Assembly: GCA_046330285.1 (NCBI GenBank)
Contig: JAXLSX010000008.1
Span: 62,001 to 126,000, forward strand
DNA length: 64,000 nucleotides
DNA from: RHKX01 sp046330285
GTDB taxonomy: Bacteria > Actinomycetota > Thermoleophilia > Solirubrobacterales > 70-9
Direction: 5' to 3'
The notes under the pieces are model-generated. The model was not told where the DNA came from. It was given only the letters and a program-made list of their open reading frames with translations, and made no database searches. The first letter of the stretch is position 1, and the number at the start of each line of letters is the position of its first letter. The translations under genes were made by a program, and so were the position numbers. Below, piece by piece: positions 58,013-64,000 of this stretch.

Positions 58013-58780
58013 GTGGCGGCGGGCACCCGCGACTGGGACGCGTCCACCTACGACCGGGTCTCGACGCCGCAGCAGCGCTGGGCCGAGGCGGTCATCGACC
58101 GCCTCGGGCTCCGGGGGGACGAGAAGGTCCTCGATGCCGGCTGCGGCACCGGCCGCGTCACCCAGCTCTTGCTGGACCGGCTTCCGCAGGGTCGCGTGAT
58201 CGCGGTCGACGGCTCGGAGGCGATGGTCGCCGAGGCCCGCGAGCTCCTCGATCCTGAGCGGACCGAGGTGATGCGGGCCGACCTGACCGAGCTCGAGCTC
58301 GGAGCTCCCGTCGACGCGATCTTCAGCAACGCCGTCTTCCACTGGATCAGCGACCACGCGCGGCTCTTCGCGGTGCTCGCCGCGGCACTCGCGGACGGCG
58401 GCCGTCTCGAAGCCCAGTGCGGCGGCCGCGGGAACGTGGCGCGCTTCTACGGCGTCGTCTCCGAGGTGGCCACCATGGGCGGCTTCCAGGAGCTCGCGGG
58501 CTTCGAGCCGACGCACTTTCCCGGCCCCGAGGAGACCGCCGAGCTCCTGGCGGCGGCCGGCTTCGGGGCGATCGACTGCCGCCTGACGCCGCGGCCGACC
58601 CGTCCCCCCGAGCCGCGCGAGTTCGTGCGCAGCGTCTGCCTTGGTGCGCACCTCGAGCTCCTGCCGGCCGACCGGCGCGAGGAGCTGGTCGACCTCGTCA
58701 TGGAACGGCTCGGTCCCGATCCCGAGCTCGACTACGTCCGCCTCGACATCTCCGCACGAAAACGGGCGACCCGGACCTGA
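58013..58780 (+). CDS. SAM-dependent methyltransferase (trans-aconitate methyltransferase-like)
   Basis: A 255-residue class I methyltransferase. Motif I is VLDAGCGTGRVTQLLLDRLP; DGSEAMVAEA is the acidic ribose-binding strand; ADLTELELGAPVDAIFSNAVFHWISD is typical of Tam-like enzymes. Trans-aconitate methyltransferases clear aconitase by-products, and the gene sits two bases after leuD, whose aconitase-like complex could release similar compounds; this is only inference. GTG start. It is not a MenG/UbiE type by motif. Confidence 0.8.
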   Translation: MAAGTRDWDASTYDRVSTPQQRWAEAVIDRLGLRGDEKVLDAGCGTGRVTQLLLDRLPQGRVIAVDGSEAMVAEARELLDPERTEVMRADLTELELGAPVDAIFSNAVFHWISDHARLFAVLAAALADGGRLEAQCGGRGNVARFYGVVSEVATMGGFQELAGFEPTHFPGPEETAELLAAAGFGAIDCRLTPRPTRPPEPREFVRSVCLGAHLELLPADRREELVDLVMERLGPDPELDYVRLDISARKRATRT

Positions 58781-58794
58781 GTCCGAGCCGCCCG
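58763..58794 (+). terminator. Terminator of the leuCD-methyltransferase operon
   Basis: Nested stems CGGGCG/CGCCCG (58763-58768, 58789-58794) and CGGAC/GTCCG (58772-58776, 58781-58785) with a CTGA loop that contains part of the TGA stop codon. Confidence 0.55.
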
Positions 58795-58818
58795 TGATCG
58801 AGCCTGATTTCGGCGGGA

Positions 58819-59235
58819 TCAGCCCCCGGCGGCCTCGAGCTGCTTGACCGCCTGGTCGGCGGCGTCCTGGCAGATGCCCAGAGCCGTGTCGGCGGCATCG
58901 CCACCGGCGGCCTCGGCCTGCTGAGCGCACTGCTCGAAGGCGTCCTTCGCCTGCTGGCAGGCGGTCTGACCGGCCTGCTCGGCGGCCGTGCCCTCGATCG
59001 CGTCGACGCAGGCGTTGTAGACGTCGTCGGCCGTGGCGCCGCCGCTGCTGTCGCTGCTGGTCGACGTGTCCTCGGCGGTCACGCTCGTGTCTCCATCGGA
59101 GACGGTCGTCGAGGCGTCGGTGTCCTCAACGGTCACTTCGGTGCTGCTGGAATCGTCGCTGCTGCCGCATCCGGCGGCGAGCAGACCGCAGGCGAGCACG
59201 CCAACGATCAGCAGGATCCACACTTGCTTCCGCAT
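58819..59235 (-). CDS. Small Ala/Gln-rich lipoprotein, 138 aa
   Basis: MRKQVWILLIVGVLACGLLAAGC is a lipoprotein signal with lipobox LAAGC; a Ser/Thr/Asp-rich spacer follows (about 24-70). The mature domain is short, helical and rich in Ala, Gln and acidic residues with four cysteines, which may pair in two disulfides. The ATG at 59235 is preferred because TGGAGGAAAGA is directly upstream. No family recognised. The other lipoprotein at 44.5 kb has a similar TVT/TST-rich spacer but a different domain. Confidence 0.75.
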   Translation of the reverse strand: MRKQVWILLIVGVLACGLLAAGCGSSDDSSSTEVTVEDTDASTTVSDGDTSVTAEDTSTSSDSSGGATADDVYNACVDAIEGTAAEQAGQTACQQAKDAFEQCAQQAEAAGGDAADTALGICQDAADQAVKQLEAAGG

Positions 59236-59321
59236 TCTTTCCTCCATCGATGTCGGATCGTCCCGACCTGAATTCACTGACCGGGCGGCGGCAGCCTATC
59301 CGCATGTGTGGTCGCAAGCGA

Positions 59322-59327
59322 TACGGT
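59322..59327 (+). promoter_or_regulatory. -10 box TACGGT before leuB
   Basis: TACGGT ends eleven bases before the leuB ATG; leader of only a few bases, no Shine-Dalgarno. Confidence 0.45.
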
Positions 59328-59338
59328 GCCGCGACCCG

Positions 59339-60418
59339 ATGAGCCCGAACGAACGAGATCCGCGAATCGTCGTCCTCGCCGGCGACGGCATCGGCCCCGA
59401 GATCGTCGGGGCCGCCCGCGCCGTTCTCGACGCCTTCGGCAGCTTCGACTACGACGAGCAGCTGATCGGCGGCGCGTCGATCGACGAGCTCGGAACTCCA
59501 CTGAGCGACGACGCCCTCGAGGCATGCCGAGCCTCCGATGCCGTGCTGCTCGGCGCGGTCGGTGGGCCCAAGTGGGACACGACCGACCCCGACGCCCCGC
59601 GACCGGAGCAGGGCCTGCTCGGGCTCCGCAAGGGCCTCGGGCTCTACGCCAATCTGCGCCCGGTGAAGCCGCTGGCGGCGCTGATCGACGCCAGCCCGCT
59701 CCGCCGCGACCGGATCGAGGGCACCGACCTCCTCGTCGTCCGTGAGCTCACCGGCGGCATCTACTTCGGCCGCAAGAGCCGCGAGCCCGATTCCGCCCTC
59801 GACGAGTGCGTCTACACCGCCGGCGAGGTCGAGCGGATCGCGGTCGCCGCCTTCGAGGCGGCCGAGCGCCGGGCCGGACCGGGGGGCGGGGGCCGGGTGA
59901 CCTCGGTGGACAAGGCGAACGTCCTCGAGACTTCGCGCCTGTGGCGCGAGGTCGTATCCGGCATGGCGGATCGCTGGCCGGCGGTCGAGCTCGACCACCT
60001 GCTCGTCGACAACGCCGCAATGCAGCTCGTCTCCGACCCGTCCCAATTCGACGTGATCGTCACCGAGAACATGTTCGGCGACATCCTCAGCGACGAGGCG
60101 GCGATGATCACGGGATCGCTCGGGATGTTGCCGTCCGCGAGCCTCGGCGACGGCGGCCCCGGCGTGTTCGAGCCGGTCCACGGCTCCGCTCCCGACATCG
60201 CCGGTCAGGGTGCCGCGAACCCGCTTGCCACCTTCCTGTCGGTCGCGATGATGCTTCGCCACGGTCTCGACCGGGGACCGGACGCGGACCGGATCGAGGC
60301 GGCCGTCGAAGCCGCCCTCGGCGATGGTCTGCGGACGGCGGACCTCTTCACCGGGGCCGACGGCGAACGCCGGGTCGGCACGGCGGAGATGACCGACGCC
60401 GTGATCGCCGCACTCTGA
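59339..60418 (+). CDS. leuB: 3-isopropylmalate dehydrogenase
   Basis: NAD-dependent oxidative decarboxylation of 3-isopropylmalate; 359 residues. IVVLAGDGIGPEI, LLGAVGGPKWD, GLYANLRPVK, the RELTGGIYFG loop, the catalytic Tyr/Lys region (VDKANVLETSRLWREV), and NMFGDILSDEAAMITGSLGMLPSASLG are family signatures. Together with CimA it may also oxidise 3-methylmalate. The start MSPNERDP matches a near-leaderless promoter. Confidence 0.95.
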   Translation: MSPNERDPRIVVLAGDGIGPEIVGAARAVLDAFGSFDYDEQLIGGASIDELGTPLSDDALEACRASDAVLLGAVGGPKWDTTDPDAPRPEQGLLGLRKGLGLYANLRPVKPLAALIDASPLRRDRIEGTDLLVVRELTGGIYFGRKSREPDSALDECVYTAGEVERIAVAAFEAAERRAGPGGGGRVTSVDKANVLETSRLWREVVSGMADRWPAVELDHLLVDNAAMQLVSDPSQFDVIVTENMFGDILSDEAAMITGSLGMLPSASLGDGGPGVFEPVHGSAPDIAGQGAANPLATFLSVAMMLRHGLDRGPDADRIEAAVEAALGDGLRTADLFTGADGERRVGTAEMTDAVIAAL

Positions 60419-60444
60419 TCCGCGACAGGCGCGTCCTCATGCGC

Positions 60445-60450
60445 CATAAT
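60445..60450 (+). promoter_or_regulatory. -10 box CATAAT before ilvE
   Basis: CATAAT is five of six matches to TATAAT; it gives a leader of about 25 bases ending in AAGGAGGG, one of the strongest ribosome-binding sites in the window. Confidence 0.5.
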
Positions 60451-60482
60451 CGCCCCTCGCTAATCGACGTAAGGAGGGCGAA

Positions 60483-61412
60483 GTGAGGAAGGCCGAGACG
60501 ATCTGGATGAACGGTGAGTTCGTCGCATGGGACGACGCCCAGGTCCACGTACTCAGCCACGGCCTTCACTACGGCACCGGCGTCTTCGAGGGCATCCGCG
60601 CCTACGAGACGGAGAGCGGCACCGCGATCTTCCGCCACCAGGACCACCTGGACCGGCTCAAGAAGTCGGCGCAGCTCTACCACCTGCCGGTGCCATTCGA
60701 GCTCGAGGAGATCCGCGCGGCGACGCACGAGCTGATCCGCCGCAACGGGCTCGACAGCTGCTACATCCGCCCGCTGGTCTTCCGCGGCTACGGCGAGATG
60801 GGCTTGTTCGCCGAGTCGCCGGTCGAGGTGACCGTCGCCGCCTGGCACTGGGGCGCCTACCTCGGCGAGGAGAGCAAGCACGTCGGCGTCCGCGCCAAAG
60901 TGTCCTCCTGGCGGCGGATCTCGCCCGACGGGCTGATCCCACACGCGAAGGCGGCCGGCCAGTACCTGAACTCGATTCTCGCGAAGACCGAGGCCCACAA
61001 CTCGGGCTACGACGAGGCGATCCTGCTCGACCAGCGCGGGCTCGTCTGCGAGGGCTCCGGCGAGAACATCTTCGTGATCCGCGACGGCGAGGTCCTGACC
61101 CCGCCGCACACGGCGTCGATCCTCGACGGGATCAACCGCAAGTCGGTGATGCAGATCGCCCGCGACCTCGACTTCAACGTCGTCGAGCGGGACATCGGGC
61201 GTTCCGAGCTCTACCTCGCGGACGAGATCTTCCTGACCGGCACCGCCGCCGAGCTGGTGCCGGTCCGCGAGATCGACGATCACCCGATCGAGGCCCCGGG
61301 CGAGATCACCAAGGTGATCGCCGCCAAGTTCGACGACGCCCTGCACGGCCGCGCTCCCGAGTACGCCGAATGGCTCGACCCCGTGGACGAACCGAGTAGA
61401 GTCGTTTCCTGA
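60483..61412 (+). CDS. ilvE: Branched-chain amino acid aminotransferase
   Basis: Final transamination to leucine, isoleucine and valine. The 309-residue fold-type IV PLP enzyme has LHYGTGVFEGIRAY, the PLP Lys in HAKAAGQYLNS, EAILLDQRGLVCEGSGENIFVIRDG and TGTAAELVPVREID. GTG start, supported by AAGGAGGG six bases upstream. Its TGA overlaps an ATG of a small leader ORF before cimA. Confidence 0.95.
   Translation: MRKAETIWMNGEFVAWDDAQVHVLSHGLHYGTGVFEGIRAYETESGTAIFRHQDHLDRLKKSAQLYHLPVPFELEEIRAATHELIRRNGLDSCYIRPLVFRGYGEMGLFAESPVEVTVAAWHWGAYLGEESKHVGVRAKVSSWRRISPDGLIPHAKAAGQYLNSILAKTEAHNSGYDEAILLDQRGLVCEGSGENIFVIRDGEVLTPPHTASILDGINRKSVMQIARDLDFNVVERDIGRSELYLADEIFLTGTAAELVPVREIDDHPIEAPGEITKVIAAKFDDALHGRAPEYAEWLDPVDEPSRVVS
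61397..61402 (+). promoter_or_regulatory. -10 box TAGAGT inside the end of ilvE
   Basis: TAGAGT ends nine bases before the ATG at 61412, the same box and spacing as before the leuA leader peptide. Confidence 0.45.
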
Positions 61413-61513
61413 TGCGTTTCGCGCTCAACTCCCGTCCGCTGAGCGGACTTCCGGTGCCCACCTCGGCACCGAACGGACCGGACCGAATTACGGGCTCCGC
61501 GGTCGCCGCCTAG
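61412..61513 (+). CDS. Possible 33-aa leader ORF upstream of cimA
   Basis: ATG overlapping the ilvE stop (TGATG) begins a 33-codon ORF, MRFALNSRPLSGLPVP...SAVAA, ending at TAG 61511-61513. Its promoter arrangement (TAGAGT, nine bases, ATG) copies the leuA leader. It is not rich in Ile, Leu or Val, so a role as an amino-acid sensor is unproven; it may only be an upstream ORF coupled to the structured RNA that follows. Confidence 0.35.
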   Translation: MRFALNSRPLSGLPVPTSAPNGPDRITGSAVAA

Positions 61514-61607
61514 CGGTCCGCGGAGGCCTGCCTCCCCGCCGGGGAGCAGGAGAGCACCGGCGCGGCGTCGTACCGATCGATGCCGGGCCCTTCCGTAATC
61601 GGCATCG
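61495..61607 (+). promoter_or_regulatory. Structured 5' leader of cimA
   Basis: Three perfect inverted repeats follow one another: CTCCGCGG (61495-61502) with CCGCGGAG (61518-61525); CTCCCC (61532-61537) with GGGGAG (61541-61546); CGATGCCG (61578-61585) with CGGCATCG (61600-61607). CTTCC (61590-61594) can alternatively pair with GGAAG (61612-61616), the likely ribosome-binding site. No known riboswitch consensus is recognised. Confidence 0.5.
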
Positions 61608-61630
61608 GTAAGGAAGTAGGTTCGATTCCC

Positions 61631-63244
61631 TTGAGCAAGGTTCAGCTTTACGACACGACGCTGCGTGACGGCATGCAGGGTCAGGGCATGTCGCTCTCGG
61701 CGCCCGAGAAGGTCCGCGTCGTCGAGGCGCTCGACCGCCTCGGCGTTCAGATGATCGAGGCCGGGTTCCCGGACTCGAACCCGAAGGACCTCGAGCTGTT
61801 CGAGCTGCTCGCCTCGGTCCCGCTCGAGCAGGCCACGATCGCCGCGTTCGGGATGACCCGGCGGCGGGACCGCGAGGCCGCCGAGGATCCGGGGCTGGCG
61901 GCCCTCGTCGGCTGCTTCGCGCCGGTCGTGACCCTGGTCGGCAAGACCTGGGCGCTCCACCTCGAGGTCGTGACCAAGGTCTCGCGGGACGAGAACCTCG
62001 CGATGATCGGCGACTCGGTGCGCTTCTGCAGCGAGTCCGGCAAGCGCGTCGTCTACGACCCCGAGCACTTCTTCGACGGCTGGCGCGACGACCCCGGATA
62101 TGCGATGGCCTGCCTCGACGCGGCCGTCGACGCCGGAGCGGAGAACGTCACCCTCTGCGACACGAACGGATCGAGCCTGCCGCACGAGATCGAAGAGGCC
62201 ACCGCGGCGGTCGTGGCAGCCCTGGAGGGGCGCGGTGCCTCGGTCGGCATCCACACCCACAACGACGCCGGGTGCGGCGTCGCCAACTCGATCGCGGCCG
62301 TGCGGGCGGGGGCAACTCTGGTCCAGGGGACGATGAACGGCTACGGCGAGCGGACCGGCAACGCGAACCTCGTTTCGATCCTGCCGGCACTGCAGCTCAA
62401 GCTGGGGTACGACTGCGTTCCCTCCGACCGCCTGCGCTTGCTCACGGAGACGGCACACCTCGTCGACGAGATCTGCAACCTCGCTCCGGATCCCTCACAG
62501 CCCTATGTCGGTCGTAACGCCTTCGCCCACAAGGGCGGCATGCACGCGGCCGGCGTCGAGGCGGACGCGCGGACGTTCGAGCACATGGACCCCCGGGACG
62601 TCGGCAACGGGCGCGAGATCCTGATCTCCGAGCTCGCCGGCCGCGGCTCGGTCATGTCCCGCGCGGCTCATGCCGGGATCGACCTCGACGAGGAGGCGGT
62701 CCGCCGTTCGATCGAGCAGGTCAAGGAGCGCGAGCACCGCGGCTACTCCTACGAGGCCGCCGACGCCTCCTTCGAGCTGCTGCTGCGCCGCGAGGCCGGC
62801 TCCTACGAGTCCCTGTTCCGGCTCGAGAGCTTCCGGGTCGTCACCGAGAAGCGCGAGGACGGCCGGGTCGAGACCGAGGCGACGATCAAGCTCTGGGTCG
62901 GCGACACGCGCTACATCAAGACCGCCGAGGGCAACGGTCCCGTCAACGCCCTCGACCGCGCCCTGCGGGCGGCGATCACCGAGCAGCACCCGGAGATCGC
63001 CGAGGTCGAGCTGACCAACTTCAAGGTGAGGATCCTCGACGAGCACCACGGCACCGCTTCGGTGACGCGGGTACTCCTCGACTCCTCCGACGGCACCCGC
63101 GAGTGGAGCTCGATCGGGGTCTCGGAGAACGTGATCGAGGCCTCGTGGGAGGCCCTGGTCGACTCGCTCGAGTACGCATTCCAGCCCCGCTCGGAAGCAG
63201 CGCCGGGTGCGGAGGAGCCGGCCGGGGCGGTCGGCGAGGCTTGA
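61631..63244 (+). CDS. cimA: (R)-Citramalate synthase
   Basis: Condenses pyruvate with acetyl-CoA to citramalate, opening the threonine-independent route to 2-oxobutanoate and isoleucine. VQLYDTTLRDGMQGQGMSLS, DRLGVQMIEAGFPDSNPKD (SNPKD is characteristic of CimA), HTHNDAGCGVANSIAA, NGYGERTGNANL, HKGGMHAAGV and a C-terminal LeuA-like regulatory domain give 537 residues. I chose TTG 61631 (MSKVQLYD) because the barrel begins there; an ATG at 61580 would add 17 residues and lies in the leader hairpin. Its stop overlaps the next gene (TTGA). Confidence 0.88.
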   Translation: MSKVQLYDTTLRDGMQGQGMSLSAPEKVRVVEALDRLGVQMIEAGFPDSNPKDLELFELLASVPLEQATIAAFGMTRRRDREAAEDPGLAALVGCFAPVVTLVGKTWALHLEVVTKVSRDENLAMIGDSVRFCSESGKRVVYDPEHFFDGWRDDPGYAMACLDAAVDAGAENVTLCDTNGSSLPHEIEEATAAVVAALEGRGASVGIHTHNDAGCGVANSIAAVRAGATLVQGTMNGYGERTGNANLVSILPALQLKLGYDCVPSDRLRLLTETAHLVDEICNLAPDPSQPYVGRNAFAHKGGMHAAGVEADARTFEHMDPRDVGNGREILISELAGRGSVMSRAAHAGIDLDEEAVRRSIEQVKEREHRGYSYEAADASFELLLRREAGSYESLFRLESFRVVTEKREDGRVETEATIKLWVGDTRYIKTAEGNGPVNALDRALRAAITEQHPEIAEVELTNFKVRILDEHHGTASVTRVLLDSSDGTREWSSIGVSENVIEASWEALVDSLEYAFQPRSEAAPGAEEPAGAVGEA

Positions 63245-64000
63245 GCGGCTCCGAGCGGATACCGCTGGCGCGGCCGGTCATCGGCGCGCGCGAGGAGGAG
63301 CTCGTCCTCGAGGTCATGCGCTCGGGGATGCTCTCGCTCGGACCGATGCTGACGCGGTTCGAATCGGCATTCGCCGACCGGCTGGGCGTCGCCGACGCCG
63401 TCGCCGTCTCGAGCGGGACGGCGGCGCTCCACCTGGCCGTGCGCGAGCTCGGCTGGGGGAGGGGGGACGAGGTGCTGACGACGCCGCTCAGCTTCATCGC
63501 CTCTTCGAACTGCCTGCTGTTCGAGGATGCGAAGCCGGTCTTCTGCGACGTCGATCCGGCGACCCTGACGGTCGATCCCGCGGCGATGGAGGCGGCCGCC
63601 GGCGAGCGCACCGCCGGTCTTCTGCCCGTCCACATCTTCGGCTGGCCCGCCGCGATGGAGGCGATCGAGCGCCTCGCCGCCGATCGCGGCCTCGGGCTGC
63701 TCGAAGACGCCGCTCAGGCGCTCGGGACCGTCTGTGCCGACGGTCGCGAGGCCGGTGCGCGGGGCAATCCCGCCGCCTTCGCGTTCTACGCGAACAAGCA
63801 GATGACGACGGGCGAGGGCGGGATGCTCGTCCCGGCGGGCCCCGAGGGCGCCGCCTCCGCCCGCAGCGAGCGCAACCAGGGTCGGGCGCCGAACATGAAG
63901 TTCATGGATCACGACCGGCTCGGCTTCAACTACCGGTTGACCGACGTCCAGGCCGCGATCGGCGTCGCCCAGCTCGAACGTCTCGACGGGATGCTCGCCG
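63241..64000 (+). CDS. DegT/DnrJ/EryC1/StrS-type sugar aminotransferase (partial)
   Basis: The gene continues past the right edge; 253 residues are visible from a TTG at 63241 that overlaps the cimA stop by four bases. The fold-type I PLP signature is present: AVSSGTAALHLA, TTPLSFIASSNCLLF, LLEDAAQALG with Asp156, and the PLP Lys186 in FYANKQMTTGEGG; NYRLTDVQAAIG follows. Such enzymes transaminate keto-NDP-sugars for surface glycans (perosamine, bacillosamine types). Its coupling to cimA is surprising and suggests the end of the amino acid block and start of another polysaccharide locus. Confidence 0.9.
   Translation, partial: MSGSERIPLARPVIGAREEELVLEVMRSGMLSLGPMLTRFESAFADRLGVADAVAVSSGTAALHLAVRELGWGRGDEVLTTPLSFIASSNCLLFEDAKPVFCDVDPATLTVDPAAMEAAAGERTAGLLPVHIFGWPAAMEAIERLAADRGLGLLEDAAQALGTVCADGREAGARGNPAAFAFYANKQMTTGEGGMLVPAGPEGAASARSERNQGRAPNMKFMDHDRLGFNYRLTDVQAAIGVAQLERLDGMLA

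Noticed and set aside
61495..61630. T-box riboswitch before cimA
   Set aside because: Stems are present but the conserved TGGNACCGCG-type motif is not; the nearest match lacks the required bases.
61606..61631. GGTTCGATTCCC resembling a tRNA T-arm
   Set aside because: The flanking bases do not form the five-pair T stem, and there is no acceptor stem, anticodon arm or CCA nearby.

Overview
The window is one gene-dense stretch of a high-GC bacterial chromosome carrying only core metabolic and housekeeping genes. There is no transposase, integrase, phage gene, CRISPR array, rRNA or tRNA that I can see. GatCAB, a complete classical menaquinone cluster, an actinobacterial-style PcrA tail, abundant leaderless-type promoters and G/C-ending codons point to Actinomycetota. 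The overall flavour suggests the Thermoleophilia/Solirubrobacterales branch, but that placement is inference, not proof.

Layout. 1-6.7 kb: surface glycan genes (O-antigen-ligase-like fragment, GT4 glycosyltransferase, NDP-sugar epimerase, sortase, initiating sugar-phosphate transferase) around argG. 6.7-11.1 kb: three unrecognised coiled-coil/polyproline genes. 11.1-20 kb: dnaE, an 8-cysteine protein, nfo and gltX starting back-to-back on one CATG, an HDOD-LuxR fusion facing a degenerate response regulator, Rrf2 and CPBP proteins. 20-28 kb: small membrane proteins, nhaA, cysK-cysE, pcrA-folD. 28-33.6 kb: gatCAB, type II NADH dehydrogenase, zinc-ribbon membrane protein, TetR. 33.7-44.5 kb: ilvB-ilvN-menF, facing menD-C-A-B, then menE and ilvC. 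44.5-51.4 kb: lipoprotein, cupin and DUF4389 genes, class V aminotransferase-serA, MDR oxidoreductase, AI-2E family permease. 51.4-63.2 kb: leuA with its own leader peptide, SDR, a TIM-barrel hydrolase-like protein, XRE-cupin-leuC-leuD-methyltransferase, a lipoprotein, leuB, ilvE, cimA; the window ends inside a DegT-type sugar aminotransferase.

How the genes work together. Nearly the whole branched-chain amino acid route lies within 30 kb: ilvBN, ilvC, leuA, leuCD, leuB, ilvE, plus cimA, which supplies 2-oxobutanoate from pyruvate and acetyl-CoA. ilvD is not in the window. menF/D/C/A/B/E make demethylmenaquinone, the electron acceptor for the nearby Ndh. GltX and GatCAB together suggest transamidation-based Gln-tRNA (and/or Asn-tRNA) synthesis.

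Two expression modes stand out. Many housekeeping genes have a TAnnnT box 6-9 bases before the start codon and no Shine-Dalgarno, as expected for leaderless mRNAs. Several amino acid genes instead have real 5' leaders with Shine-Dalgarno sequences. The most striking is leuA: a 19-codon ORF with seven leucine codons, three of which are perfectly complementary (9 bp) to the leuA ribosome-binding site, suggesting translational attenuation by leucine.
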